A stretch of DNA of 64,000 nucleotides from Rostratula benghalensis. Its lineage: Eukaryota; Chordata; Aves; Charadriiformes; Rostratulidae. The stretch is taken from assembly GCA_013399305.1 (NCBI GenBank), contig VXAI01000273.1, positions 353,526 to 417,525 on the forward strand. The letters run 5' to 3'. Made by a program: the position numbers and the translations under genes. Below are positions 24,101 through 38,024 of the stretch, piece by piece. The notes beneath the pieces were generated by a model. The model was not told the DNA's origin, made no database searches, and worked only from the letters and a program-made list of their open reading frames with translations. Every line of letters begins with the position of its first letter. Positions within the stretch are counted from its first letter, which is position 1.

Positions 24101-25499
24101 GGTCCACACATAATTGCAATTCCTGAGATATGACAGATGTTAAGAAAGGGTCAAGTCAAACTTTGCCTTCATTACAGTCTTCATGTAAATATGTACAAAA
24201 AAATGTCATTTTGTGGGGGGTTTTTTGCAAGGAATGAGATCTGTTTACACAAAGCTGGACTGTAGAGACTACTGATCTGTGAAACCAAGTAGCACGTGGA
24301 ACTAAGTAGTATGTATTTGTACAAATGGAATCAATAGGAAGCTGCATGAGCATCCAGTAGATATGTCTATAAAACTCATACCCATTACTTTAAAAAAAAT
24401 CAAATAGTCTGAAAGTGAAATAATAGCAGAGGCATTGTTTGCCCTTTCAGAGAGCGGGATGAATCTTAGGGGATTGAATTACAATTTGCACTTAAAAACA
24501 AGGGCATTTTGGCTTGGCTAAAGTTGACCCCAGGAATTCAGCTGATAACTCCTTTTCAGATTTTTCCTAAGAGCAATTGCCCAAATAAGTGTAACAGTAA
24601 ATGGTCACAATGTGTCAAACATACAATTTTTTTATAGTATGAAAGAAAGGACACGGATATATCTAGAGACAGAAATAATCTTTTTTGGAGCAAGGGGTTT
24701 ATTGAATTCAGCAAATGTTTACATACTAGTTTAAGAAAGACCTGATCATTGTCCAGGTTCTTTGCCTCAAAATACTAACAATATATCCCAAATGTATATG
24801 TGATAAGATGGTGCATTCAGTTCAAAATAAAGTTAAGGGACATGGCTGAAAGAATGTATGGGACTTTGAGTGAATTTTGGGTTGCATCAGGTATGATCTG
24901 TGGCAGAACAAACAATAGTAATTACAGGAGCGTTCCTCATTATGTGTAACTCATACAGAAGTCTTGAAAAAAAAGTGTAACAGCTAGCAAGAGAGAGCAT
25001 GCAAAAAAAAAAGGCATTGCATCTAATCAAAAAACAGAAAAGCACCAAATACATTATAGCATCCTCTCTTGAAAATGAATAGTGATTTTTTTCCATCAGA
25101 GCAGTCTGTCAATACATTCTGGTATTGTGATGTGTTGCCATGTTTGTGTTTCAAAACTAATTTTGGGAAGCCATTAATTTAAAAAACCACTATCTTAGCA
25201 TCTTACAGATGCCCAAATCTTAGCATTGTACAGATGTTGAACTACTTTCCAGCTTTTTCTATTGAATTAGCAACACTACCATACTACAAGAGAGCTATTG
25301 GAAAACATTTAATTAGCAACAGTTATACTGTAAATTTTAATGTTGGGCTGTACTTCTTGGGCAAATTGCAAAATTGGACAATTGCAAAATCTGTAAAAAC
25401 AAAGTAAATAGAACTACATGTAAAGTAATAAATCAGGCCACATTGACAGCAGTTGTGATATATATTCTTTATATAATGCTGCATAATTTATATCTTTGA
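21123..25499. other. ELP4: Intronic sequence without recognised genes
   Basis: AT-rich intron containing a 30-base assembly gap (22299-22328) and several T or A runs (for example 22649-22664). Open frames at 23218-23430, 24156-24353 and 24887-25096 have no recognisable product. No transposon or strong motif cluster was seen. Confidence 0.7.
22299..22328. other. Assembly gap (30 N)
   Basis: Thirty consecutive N. True length and content are unknown. Confidence 1.
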
Positions 25500-27430
25500 G
25501 CTGTGGTGACTGTTGTTTGGCCGATGTTCCTGCTCATCCTGTGCCCCTTTTCATCTGCCCACCTTCCTCATCTTTGCTTTAAGATTCACGGTAGGAAAAC
25601 CCAAGTAATTTCAGACGAGGAACCCAGATACTGGAATGCCTGTAGCAGCTGGATTAATGCCTCAACTTCTTTACTGCTACACTTGATTAGCAACCAGACT
25701 CTCTTGGCTTGCTATGAATATGAACTCATTAACAAAAGAAAGGCAGGTAGTCAGTCAGTCTTATGTCCTACAGATTCAAAGAAAGAAGGATTCTCTGTCC
25801 TCTGGGATGGAAGTTCAGCTGACATCCAGAACTTCAAACCAAGCTGCTTCAAATGCTGTGGGTGCTGTCACTAACTGTTTTCTGAACTCCTTAGCAACAT
25901 AGCGTCCTTCTGACTTAATAGTGTTGAATTGCCAAAAGAAATGCAATCTCTGGTTGGAAAACTACTGTTTGATGAATTGTTTCATTCAGCTCCACAATGG
26001 ATGAAAGTTCTACATAACATTAAAAATTCTAGGCTTATCCTGAGATGTCTTTGCTTCTTCCCAGAGCCCATGAAGACAAAACCAGAAAAAAGCTTTTTGC
26101 ACAGACTGAAGTCTGTTTCTCATAAATATTCAAAGACTGGCTTCAATCACAAAGAACAGAAAAGCATATCAATCCAACCACTGTTATTGATACTTGGCTA
26201 CTTATTCAGGTGTTTCATCACACTGCCTTTCCTCCTCTCAGTGGAAATCTATGAACCATTTCCCTTTTTTGGCTTTTCACCTCCAGTCTTCTGCTGTTTT
26301 GGCACTGTTTTGGAGAAGGGCCTACTCTCGTTGCAGATTATGTAAGGCAGATGAGTTGTGGACACTGTCACCACTGTTTGATTTTGTCTTTCTGCTGTTA
26401 CACGGTCTCCATGTCCTGTAATGCTCAGAGACCCTGGTTAGATAAATCTGCTTCAAAAGAAGACAAAACCACAGTTGGTTGGAGTCATGAAGCACCTAGG
26501 AATCGAGGATCCTTACTGTAAGGGTTCTCTGTGCACAATAGTAAAACCCCAAGGTTTTTTGGTACCCTAATTGTGCCAGGATCTACACAGCAGCACAGAT
26601 GATGAGTACATCTCACTGTTAAAAGTACACCTTTTTCTCCCTTGCAAAGAAGTTCCTTCTCAGGCAGGGTGGTTGTGTTGCGTTGTTGAGTGAATAGGCT
26701 TATTTGTTCTCCTAAGTCTGTCATCAAAACCTAGGTATCAGTCCCTGTGGTTCTGGACTAATGGTTAAAGCTAAAGGAGTCTCCATATCCTAGCTGGACA
26801 AAAGCTTGCTCTTGGTCTAACTCTCCTGGTTTCTCTTGTTCTCTCTCTTGTAAAATGCTATTTTCTGAGACTACCTGCTTCTCTAGCAGTCCCTCAAGAA
26901 CCTTCTATCTTTTTCTCTATATGATTGCTTTCTTCATCTTTGCTAAGCCCTGCAGCAATCAAAACCACCTTGTGCAACTGAGAAGTACAGGAAGATGAAA
27001 AACCTTGCATTTTCTCCTATTCATTTTGCAAAGAGAAGGGAAGAAGGAAAAGAAAGGCAATGTCTGGAGAGAAAGCTGGAAAAGAGTTCTGTATGTCATG
27101 GCTTTTGACTCTTTGCTGCTACAGGTGAGACTGTGCAAAGACAATTAATTGTACAGTGGAGAGAGCTACATGTACACACCCTGACCCTATCTCTAATCCT
27201 TTGGCTGCAACAAGAGTAGTGTTTCACAGCTGTATTAGGATGGGGCTGGGAGAGCTGTTCAGGCTAACGGGGCCAGTCCTTATCTTCTTAAGCGGAGGCA
27301 AAAGTCAGTTACTTGCTGTGTTAGGATTTAACCAACATAGTTTAAGTCTTCCATTAGTTCACCATGGAACTTCTGTGAAAGAAGAGCTTCCCATAGAAGA
27401 GGAAATTTTTTTTTGGAGTGGTTGAAGGAG
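25500..27430. other. Compositionally distinct stretch of unknown origin
   Basis: From the TGTGGTGACTGTTG at about 25502, the sequence becomes visibly less AT-rich and pyrimidine-rich, with longer open frames on the + strand (25503-25874, 123 codons; 25929-26345, 138 codons, both from non-ATG starts) and shorter ones on both strands to 27425. I recognise no protein family in any of them. Possible explanations are an old solo LTR or other transposon, a processed pseudogene, or a noncoding transcript. I found no flanking target duplication, poly-A tail or paired terminal repeats. Confidence 0.3.
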
Positions 27431-28236
27431 TATAATGAGACAGTTTTGTGAATTTTCATAAACAAAGCATCCAAAACCTAAGAAGAAAAAGCAAGAAATA
27501 GATTTCACAAATAGAGGGTAAGTATACTGCTGTTTAAGAGATGATATATAAAGTGAGGCTAAATTGCAAGCACCTTGAAAATGAGATGTGGTTTGTGTTT
27601 GCTTCAGTAGTAAAAAATGGGATAATCAAAGGGCAGAGGAAGGTTAGTGTTCCTGACCAAAGCACGAGGCTAGGAAAATAATCTTTTCAATAATACTTAG
27701 AGTATGCCTGAATTTATCAAGGGAATAAAGAAAAAGACTTCAGAGAAATAATTCAGATCTTGACAAGGGAAGCATAAAATATATGGACTGAGGCAAAAAG
27801 TTGCCTATTAGGAGTGTTCTAAGGGAAGATGTGTTGCTTTCTTCTTATTTTAGATGGTGCTGCTTAACTTTTGAGAAATGAACTGCCACAGTTTGCAGTG
27901 TCTAAGCACTAGTGTTGCGCTATCATGACTAATCATATTTTCTCTGTAATTAAATCTCCTTGTATCCATTATCATAGCCAGTATTATGAAAGTCATGGAT
28001 CTGTTGAGGGGGTTTTGCTACTTCTTCCGCTTCTTGTTTTGGTTCCTTGGTTTGACTGTTAGCTTCCAGCTGCTGAGCACTTGTGCAAGAATACTGCAAA
28101 TACCCTGACTGTTAATGTAAATTTGACTGAGGTCTCATCTGATTTAGAAGTACAGTTTACATGAAGAACATTTTCACAAGCACGTAACAACCAATACCAG
28201 CTGGATCTACAGGTCATGGTAGCCATAACATAAAAG

Positions 28237-28577
28237 AGTCATAGAATCATAGAATGGTTCGAGTTGGAAGAGACCTTAAAGATCATCAAGTTACAACCCA
28301 CCTGTCATGGGCAGGGACACCTCCCACTAGAACAGGTTGGTCAAAGACCCATCCAGCCTGGCCTTAAACACTTTCAGGGATGGAGCATCCACAAATTCTC
28401 TGGGCAACCTGTTCCAGTGCCTCACCACCCTAACAGTAAAGAATTTCTTTCTGGTATCTAATCTAAATCTCCCCTCTTCCAATTTAAAGCCATTACCCCT
28501 TGTCCTGTCACTACACTTCCTGACAAAGAGTCCCTCTGCATCTCTCCTGTAGGCTCCCTTCAGATATTGGAAGGCTG
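28237..28577 (-). mobile_element. CR1 LINE 3' fragment, minus strand
   Basis: Reading the complement, this is the last ~340 bases of a CR1 element. At the left edge is the tail in reverse (TCATAGAATCATAGAATGG), then the conserved segment around GTTGGAAGAGACCTTAAAGA. At the right edge, the complement encodes AAFQYLKGAYR-like sequence near 28550-28577, a known CR1 ORF2 segment. It is severely 5' truncated. Subfamily not assigned. Confidence 0.93.
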
Positions 28578-29269
28578 AAGGAAGAATGATTCCATGCTCG
28601 GCTGTGTCTGAAGCTCAGATGAAGCCACAAAGTTGTCTAGCATGTGAATTAGTTGTGTCATTGCATGTTGCAGTGGGTGGGAGCAGGTAAATCACTACAG
28701 GTTCAAAGATTTCTATACCCTGCATGATTTTTTTCCCCTAATCTGTAGACCATAAATGTAGGCAGAGGACATGACAGGGTAAAAAATAAAAGGGATCTGA
28801 GATGACAAAGATAGATGCTTCTTGGGGTGTGGAGGACAAGAGAAAGGAAAAAAAATGCTGGATTTCATGATTTATAGTTAAGAGGTGATGAGAGAAGAAA
28901 ATTCTCAAGAGAGGAAGAAAGGGAGGACATAGGGAGCAACCAATTCAAGGCTTTTTAATTCATTCTTTTTTAACAGTGTCACGGATAGGTTTTGGGTTGC
29001 CCTTGCTTAGCAGAAAGGTAGTGGTTGTTATTCACTGAAGGCAAGGAGGGTAGTATTTTTAACCACATACAGCCATAATATTTAAGAACAGTTGTTCTGC
29101 TCAGATGTCTTGGTTTGTCTAGTAAATTTTTCTAGATTTGTCAGATCTTTAAAAAAACAAAGTGCTGTCTCAGTGGTTTTAAATTAATTTGTGCTTGCAA
29201 CTGGGATTTAACAGTTCCTTTGAAGCAATTATTATTTTAGTACAAGTGTATATGAGATGCTACCTGTCA

Positions 29270-29430
29270 ATGATTACTTAGGGAATCCTCAGTATGCAGA
29301 TCAGTGACCTGATAAACTGTAACAGCTCCATGGGAGTTGTTATGGTCTGTCACATCAACGAGTATTTAGGGACTCTTTAATATGTGGATTATTAGGACAG
29401 TAAAAACGGCTGCAGCCCATTGTGGCAGTG
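29270..29430. repeat. Imperfect direct duplication (~84-bp spacing)
   Basis: Two diverged copies of a segment: CTTAGGGAATCCTCAGTATG followed by CAGAT at about 29278, and TTTAGGGACTCTTTAATATG followed by TGGAT at about 29364. Both are flanked by similar 'taacagctcc' / 'aacggctgcag' words further on. The region also has balanced composition. It may be an old tandem duplication or a repeated motif within a regulatory block. Confidence 0.4.
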
Positions 29431-32234
29431 CAGCTGTTCCACATGAGCGTTAAGATACTACACAGCCTTACAGAACAATGTAGAAAAATGGTTGACTAAG
29501 CTTATGTGGTAGCCATGTTTTTACATTAAACTAGTGATCTTCTTTAACACTTTCCCAAAATAAGAAATTTAGGCACTAATCCTCAGACTACACTCCTTGA
29601 GTTTTGAGATTACATTTATAACAATTGCCATTTTTTAATTACACATTGAGTGAACAAAAAATCCCAGGTTGAATTCTGTGCTGATTCCTTCCCTACTTTT
29701 TTCTTTGCTGCTGGGAAGTAAACAACAGGAGTAGAAATGTCTATCCAAAAAATTGGCCAGGAGTAAATTATCACATAAATAATGCAATTTATTGGGTAAT
29801 TTTCTAAGATGATGCAAATTTGCTACATAATATGATGAGATCAGCATAAGGAGTTGAAATCTTCACAGTGATCTCCAAGTATTAGAGATTTGGTTAGATC
29901 GTGTCTTGATTTTTTCTTTATTTTCTTCTATGAATGAAGAGAAATTACTGAATTCCTTAAAATAAGATTCTGATCATATTGGCACAAGTAGAAATGGTGT
30001 TAGATAGAACTTTGTAATGTTGTATTGAAATGCAAAAATATGAAGAGTTTAATGTAGTGTAAGAAACTTAAACAGGAAAATGCTCATGATATTCACAAAG
30101 TGTTGCTTTATCGTGTTGTGTGTGTCTTCATCCAGTCAGATCAGTAAGCTTTATTTATTTGAAGCATTCTTATAGGCTGTACTTGCTAGTGTAGTTAAAA
30201 ATAATTTTCCTTTTTCTGGAGCAGTGTTTCAGACACCGTTCAAGATGTGGGAATTTTGTGAATTTTAGATTAGTTAGGAATAGTTTGGATTTTCTTGCTT
30301 GACAAAATTCGTATTTGAATGCTGCACCAAAGAAATTAGTTTCACAGGTCAAACAGTCTCATTGTCAGAATTGTATCAGTCACTGTTGTAAATTAAGCAG
30401 TTTATCTGCTTCAGTGTCTTAATGTGGTATTGCTAACTTTTTGTTACAATATTCTATGTGTCAGAAGAAATATATAATAAAGTAATGTAGATGCCAGAGG
30501 TGCAAGCATGTAATGAATACTATTAAAGAAGAATGTAGGACCAAAGCCCTTCATTTTTAAAAATTTTACTGCAAATTTTGCCTAGACTTTTTTCTCTTTT
30601 TTAAGTGTTGTTTACTTTCCTGTGTATTTACATCTAAAGGGATGTTGTATAGATGAAGCATGAAATTGCAGGTTTTGATGTCAGAATTTTAAACATGGTT
30701 TTTCCATTTGTCAAAGCCGCAACTAAAAATGCAGTTTTCAAGTACATGCCCTGAAACTGCTGAAAAGCTGTCTGGTTTGTATCAGTCCCTTTACTACTCC
30801 GTATCTGTCACAGGGGAAAGTGTGGAAACGTGAGGAGTACACATTCATGCTCGTACTATTTGAAGAAACCCACTATAAACATCCTTAAGGAGTCTGTAAA
30901 TCTTTCCCCAATGTTCAAAACACATCTTAAGCTTAATGTTTTAAGTGTATGAGAGAGAAAAATAGTGTGTGTTACTTGGAATCAGATTTTGTTTTTAAAA
31001 GTATTCTCTCTCTTGTCATTATTTGTACAGTCATCCAGAATAGTTCAATCTATTTTCTAGTCAAATTTAATGCTAAAGCAATTATGCAATTGCAGGTTTA
31101 GTTTTATAACTGACAACACTGGCTGGATTTTTGAGCTTTTTTCCCAGTTTGCTAATAAATTAAATTTGAATTTTGCCCTTTCTGAGTTCAGAATTGAAGA
31201 AGCTGAAGATGTAGTGGTAACATTTTAAGCACTGAATGCTAATTTCTGCCGCTTAAACTCAGCCAAGCTGTGAAAAGCAAAGACTTATTAGGAGGAGTTG
31301 TCAGCATAAGTTTACACCTTTGGTATACACTGAGGTACCCAAGGTTTCTGAAATTACATTTCTTATTTGAAAAAATATTCCATTATACCTATTAGTAATA
31401 CTCAGAAAAATAAGGTATCGTGTTAAAGGTATACCAAAAAAAAATAAAACCCAAAAAACCCCAGGTGGAAAGTAAGAAGGAACAAGTTACTGTGGCTGCT
31501 AGAATGATATGAAATGATGACATTAAAGAAATTACCAGCTCACTGCTATTGTTTGGTCTCCTTCGAAAGGAGGAAGAAACATTCGTTGCAACTGAAGATG
31601 GTCTTCCGGTCACCTCAGCAGTAAAGGAGGCAGCACATGCAGGCATTGTCACTTGCTTTACATTTCATTTAACCCAAGTAATCATTCTGACTTCTGATGC
31701 CAGTGATGAAATGGTGATTTTGCACATTGCAAATTTCAAAAATAGGCTTGGTCAAATCTAATCAGTTTGAATAGCGTCGATTACTACTGAAAGATTTCTT
31801 CATTGTGTTTTCCAGATACTCACCCACTTTGCCTTCCTTTAGCTTTCATGCTGATTTATCATTAGGTGGCTATCACAAAACAGATCTTTCAATTAACTTT
31901 CCACTATTTAAGGTCCGTATTCAACAAATGATCATGATGATAACACATTGTCAATCATCTTACTTAACACATATACTGCTTCAGAATAAGTGCTCCTCTG
32001 ACTGTTTTTTATTACATGCATACAAACTCCATGAACTAACAATTGATAGTATCCGTGGGGTGTTTGTAGCAGAATTCAGAAATGCACATGTGAGAGCTCT
32101 GCCTTCTCCAAATACTGTGTACACTCTCATACACGGGGGTATGTGTATCCTTTCCATGTTTCTTATATACTGCATAACTGAGACAGAGATAAAAGCTTTC
32201 TCTAAATGTCTTCCAGGTCAACCTGCTTTCTTTT

Positions 32235-32850
32235 AGAATCATAGAATTGTCTAGGTTGGAAGGGACCTTTGAGATCATCAAGTCCAACTGTTAAAACCTA
32301 GCACTACCAACTTCACCACTAAACCGTGTCCCCCAGCAGCACATCTACACATCTTTTAAATGCCTCCAGGGATTCATATGGCTCAGCCACTTCCCTGTAC
32401 AGCCTATTCCAATGCTTGACAACCCTTTCAGTAAAGAGGTTTTTTCCCAATATCCAGTCTAAACTTCCCTGGTGCAACTTGAGGTCATTTTGTCTCATCC
32501 TATCACTTTTTACTTCGGAGAAGAGACCAACCCCCACCTTGCTACAAACTCCTTTTAGGTAGTTGTAGAGAGTTGTAGAGAGCCTCCTTTTCTCCAGGCT
32601 AAACAGCCCCAGCTCCCTCAGCTGCTTCTCATAAGACTTGTTCTTGAGACCCCTCACCAGTTTTGTTGTCCTTCTCTGGACCCTCTCCAGCACATCAATG
32701 TCTTTCTTGTAGTGAGGGGCCCAAAACTGAACCCAGTACTCAAGGTGCAGCCACACCTGTGCCAAGTACAGGGTGACAATCACTTCCCTAGCCCTGATGG
32801 CCATGCATGCTATTTCTGATACAAGATATGGTGGCAGCTTTTTTCGTGGC
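32235..32850 (-). mobile_element. CR1 LINE 3' fragment, minus strand, different subfamily
   Basis: The complement gives a 3' end of CR1 with tail AATTCTATGATTCT at the left edge. A 186-codon open frame (32879 to 32319) contains [39 protein letters not shown] and [16 protein letters not shown], all characteristic of the CR1 ORF2 C-terminus. The protein ([20 protein letters not shown]) differs from the + strand copy at 20 kb (AAFQYLKGG), so a different CR1 subfamily is likely. A 10-base duplication of AGTTGTAGAG occurs near 32562-32581. The 5' boundary is approximate. The frame has no known function here. Confidence 0.92.
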
Positions 32851-35800
32851 CTCAGAGATCTCTGTGACAGTCTTCCCATTCATCTTCTTTCTACCTTAGC
32901 TTTGATCACTGGGCATTTTTTCCCTAGGTATTCCAGGGAATCTTCTTCTGAGACCACCAAATAACTTATTTCTGTATGGTAGGGGGCAAGCTTTATAGTA
33001 ACAAGGAAGCCAATTCCTGTCCAACAATGGACATCCTCTAAATAAGTGATGCTATGTAAGAAATACTGTCTGAAGCCCCCATAATGTAAGTGTTCATGGG
33101 AACAGGAGTTCAAAGGAGAAATAGAAGCCCCTTACGCTGTAACTGTTTGTCGGGTTTTATTGTCAAATAGGCATTCACATTTTCAGAGATTCTGGGGTTG
33201 AGAGAAATTAAAAGGATAGGGTATCACTTTTGTGGCTTCTGCATAGCATGCAGTGACAACAGCATTTACATGTGGTGTTACAACTAAGGGTAAAACCTCT
33301 CTAGATAACATTTGTCTAGGTTATCGTAGAGTGAAGTGTGATAGATACACACCTTGATGAATAAATCATTGCAGGTAATTAATCTTTCTTTCTTCTATTG
33401 GTCAAACCCTGTGCAACATAGCTTTTAAAAACACTGAGAGATGTTTCTACTGAGAAATTAAAACAGTTAAACAGATTGTGAGGCGGGTGACAAATTTGTC
33501 ATCCTCACATGGATCCTTGATACATATCCTATTTTCTCTAACAACAAAACTACCATTTATGCAAATAAGGTGAAATAGCCTTTACAAGAGTTGAAGTTGC
33601 AGACAGAGGTCTTGGAGTCATTTGTGATTTTGTCTATATGAAAGCCTTAACATTTGAAATGCAGTCCAAATACGAACCTATTATTTGATCAGTGTACTTC
33701 ACCATTGAGTGTTGCCCTAGTAAATCAAGATGACAAAATATCTAAATAATGTGTGTGTTTCAAGATGCCTTCATTTCTGTTTATGTATGTACAAAAATAT
33801 ATTTGTATAATGTGTATAAAGGATTTTAATAAATGCTTGAAAATGGATTTCTTAATATGCTCATTATGTTTCTGAGCCTGCTAATTCTTTAAGGAAATGA
33901 AGAAAAAATAATGAAATGATGTTACACAGGTACTTAATTTTTTTTATCTCTGATACTACTGTGGTAATTAATGTCTGGTTTATGCAAACTAGACGATATC
34001 TCTTACTGGACACATTACTGTCAAGAAAATATTACTTGCCTTAATTATCAGTAATGAAGCAGGGATAAGCTGCTCACTTAGATATAATATATCTAATGAC
34101 CTTTTCAGCTAGAGGTTGTGATGAAAGGTATCAGTTTCACAAATTATGCCTCATTCAGTTTCTGGCCTTTGTCTAGATTAATGTTTTGAGGATGAGTTTT
34201 AAAGTCAGACATAAATTGTGTTTGGTGTTTAAAATTGATTTAGTGTCTTGCTTTTAGTACATCATTTTCCCTCTTATAAATTACACCAAGCCTCATTTTT
34301 GTCTTCATGTTTTATTACCAAAGTCAATAGTTAAGTCTAGTCTTGTCTTATTAACTACTGCTGTATATTTTGAAAATAGTAACTGGCAGAGGAAAGCTTA
34401 AATAAGCATTTTAATGTAAAGGTTTGATCACATGTGACTATATTGAAAGTTTTTCTTTCCTACCTCTTAAAAAAACCCTAATCTTTCCTAGCTGTTAGTC
34501 TAGTTAATGTCACTAGGACTGAAATGCAAATGCAAATGGAGAAAGTTAACCACTTTCTGCTTTTTTCTTAATCTGTGCTCTATAATATGATGAACACCAA
34601 AGTGTCTGATTACTTGTGTAAACTGTGATAGTTTTTGTGTATTGTACAGTGAATACGTACAGGAAGTGTTTATCCACATCCTTAATGACTCAAGTCCAAA
34701 ATGGACTTCCATTCTGTAGCCTATTTTGTGAGCAGTTTGAGTTCATGACCTAGATGTGATTCAGCTATTTTTTTTGTCTGATTCAGCAGTGACATCAAGA
34801 CTGAGTCTAAGAGTCCATTTACTTTGAAGGGTGAAACAGTGTGGTAATGTTTAGTAAATCTTAAAATTTCCAATGTATATTTTAGAAAGTAAGTTCTATT
34901 TTATTCACCTCTTGTGACTAACTGCGTAAGAATTCAGTGATATTGTGGTGCTTGTACATCCAGCATACTTTGTTTCTGGCATTTAGATGTAATTTAAGAA
35001 AAAGTACATAATAAAGGATCTGTTATATTTACATATTTACCATTTAGAATTGTAGTTGATCTGCACATAATAAGGGAAGATGTCTGTGGATCAATTTAAG
35101 CAATAAGCATCAACTTTCATTCCTACAGCCAGCATCTTAGTTGGTTCCAATGTAGTCTATTGAGCTCTTGTAAATAACTAAACCCATGATAGTAGTTAGG
35201 ATGGATGTTCCTTATGTCTCAGCTCAGGTGTGAAACCACTCTTCAGTCTTCTGGCATACAGGGTTGGAGGTGACAGAGGCCATGGGGTAATGGCACCAGG
35301 CTTTAAAGACTTTGGAGTTCTAATTCCTTTGGATGAGTTAAACTTCTAGTCTGCATCTGTGGTGAACAGGATGTTAAGACAACTATATCTTACATTTGTC
35401 ATGGTAGAACACACTGTCCTGTTCTCATCCTGCTTCTGTGTCCTGAATACCAGCAGGGAGACAGAAAACATCGGCTTTTATCAGAACTCTCTTTGGGTTA
35501 ACTTGACAGAAATGAACCTATCAATAATACAGGCGATTACACAGATCCACAGGGTGATTTTGAGCAAAATAAACCCACAGACCTCAGGCTAAACTGGGAG
35601 GAGGGAGGACAAAGCAAATTATTCTTTAGAAAGCCTGGGAGATGCTAACTGATGTAGCAGGAATTAATCAGCTGATCCCAGTTCAACTTGTCTCAACCAA
35701 AGAAAAGATTAAGGGCCTGATGCAGAAGGAAGCAGCCCTGTTCTTTTCATGAGTGCATTTTTTTTAACATAGCTCATTCCCCAGCCTGGACTGTGTGCAA

Positions 35801-38003
35801 TCTCCTGCTAGTTAGTCAGGATTCCACTGCTCTTCAGTGTGGAGAAACGAAATATTTCCACATTTCATCGAGTTCATTCCAGGTTTTCACAAACTGCCCT
35901 CCTTTTCACAGGAAAGAGGGAATATGATGAGCACCCAACCAAGGAATACACTGCTCTTTTTTCCTTGTTGTAATAGTATAAGTTTGACTGCTTTTAAAAT
36001 TGGCATTTTTGAAATTTATTTTTCACTTGGTCACTTGGGGTTATGTTACTGTTTTAATATGCCTCACTTTTCAAAAATGTTGAGTCTGGTGTGAGGATAG
36101 CAAATTGTGTTTGAGTTATGCTTTCAACTGTTTGATGCAGTATTATATTAGACACAACTTGGATATAAGATACACTGAAAAAGCTTCACTTTATTAGAAA
36201 TACCACCCTTTGGACAATGACATTTCTTGAAATGAGATTAAGTAATTAAACAGTAAGTGGAACCTTAACAGTGTGGTTATTAGGAAGGCAGCACCAGTAA
36301 ATGTAAATTAAATCATATTCTTCTCTGTCAAACACTTTTGTTAACAAACAATGAAGAGAGGAATTAAATTAAAGTGTAGCTACAACAAATTTAAGTGTTA
36401 CCAATAGTGTGTCAAAATGAGTTGAAATTATTAAGATGAACTAAAAGAGCACTTAAATATATTCAAAACCAAAGCCAAGCATTTAGACTTGCAGAGTCTA
36501 AATAAGCAGAAATAAGCAAAAAAGAACCCCCAAAAAAGTGGAATATTGGAATAAATTAAAAAATTCTTGGAGACACTGGATAAACCAAAAAATTAATTTT
36601 AAAAGTGGTAACTTAATTATTAAGCAGTAATATACTTAGTGTGAGAGTGTAGTAATATCAAATACATCATTTGAAGTAATGTAAATAAGTAATTTCTCTT
36701 AGTTCTTTCTGCTGCTTCACTAATGTCTGCTTCATTCAACTGTTTTTCACCTTCATACATCAGCTGCTGTATGTTTTCACTCCTTCTGATCTTTCCTGAA
36801 ACTCGTTGAGAAAAAAATAATTAATAAGTTCAGTAATGGTAATTTAAGGTAGGTGGCATGAACATTCACTGGTGAGGAAGTGAATTTCCTGATGTGTTCA
36901 TGGATCTAAAAAACTCTTACATGTGTAACCTCTTTCCTAATCTGTATGGAGGATTCATATTATTAGTCTTTTTCTTCCCCCAGATACCTATAACATAGGT
37001 AATTTTTTCGCTTTTTATATATGTTTTCTGTTTCTTGTGCTAGGGTTTCAGTAGAATATGGCATTAGTTGGCATGGACCAATGCTTGAAAAAATGAATGT
37101 AGATATTCTGATCCCTGCTGTAAATTAAAGCCCAATTAATTGATCACTCTTTGGATTTGCAAACCGAAGTCCATTAGGCTGGTCTGTGAATCACTTCCTG
37201 AAAACATTGCAAAACATTTTTCATTTGAGGGTTTGATTAACTGAACAAATCTTTTCCCTCCTATCCATGCTGTATTACCGGTACAATTTAAATATATCTT
37301 ACTTGCAATGACTCTGATTAAAACAGTCAAAATACACAGAGAAAGCAAGAGGGTATTCACACTGTAATCTTTCCTTCAGTGTGAATTGCAGAAAATCTTC
37401 AGCTGAACCTTTAAGTCTTGAGAGGAAATGGGTTTTGGACCTTTCTCAAGATTAACCACATGGAAACTTTTCTGCCAACTGGAGCTCTTTACTGGGCGCA
37501 AATATAAGCTTTGTGAAAACATTTCTCTGCAAAATATTTGCTGTGCCTTACTTCAGTCCTGGTTCACAAAAGCCAATTCCAGACCAGACCAGAGAAACAC
37601 TGAAAATCTTCACTGTATTAAAAACTTGAAGGAACCTATGCTGCTCTTGTAGTTTCATGGGGTGACTGTTTCATCCACTCCAGCTCCAGCATAGTGGGTG
37701 GACAGCAGGTTAAATAACCAGTGTCAATAACTAAATTAGATATTCTCAACAAAACCTGACCTTGAGGTAAAAGTCACAGTGGTTCACTCTCAGCTGGCCT
37801 CAATCTATGCCTCTGCCTGTGCACCCAGAATTAACCACAGAACTCCTGCTGATGTTAAAGTTAATTTAAATGTAAAGCTAGATTAATCACAGATTTAATC
37901 CTATGGTCAAAATGTTGCACATTACATACATTCTCCTTTTGGAACACTACCCAGAGACCTAGGTCTATAATCTTACTCCAGAAAAGAATTATTTGCAAGA
38001 GTA

Positions 38004-38024
38004 GTGGACTATTTGGTAGTCCAC
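38004..38024. repeat. Perfect 8-bp inverted repeat, 5-nt loop
   Basis: GTGGACTA (38004-38011) and TAGTCCAC (38017-38024) are exact reverse complements separated by TTTGG. It is a short potential hairpin and could equally be chance in a long intron. Confidence 0.8.

Noticed and set aside
25503..26345. Two + strand open frames of 123 and 138 codons as genes
   Set aside because: Both start at non-ATG codons, show no recognisable domain, are Cys/Phe/Ser-rich as in random translation, and lack signals of a gene. The region is kept only as an unexplained stretch.
32326..32562. + strand open frame within the CR1 at 32 kb
   Set aside because: It is the antisense of the CR1 ORF2 C-terminus, which reads on the minus strand.
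32979..32994. CTCF-like TGGTAGGGGGCAAG
   Set aside because: Only the GGGGGC core fits; the upstream half mismatches the consensus at several key positions.
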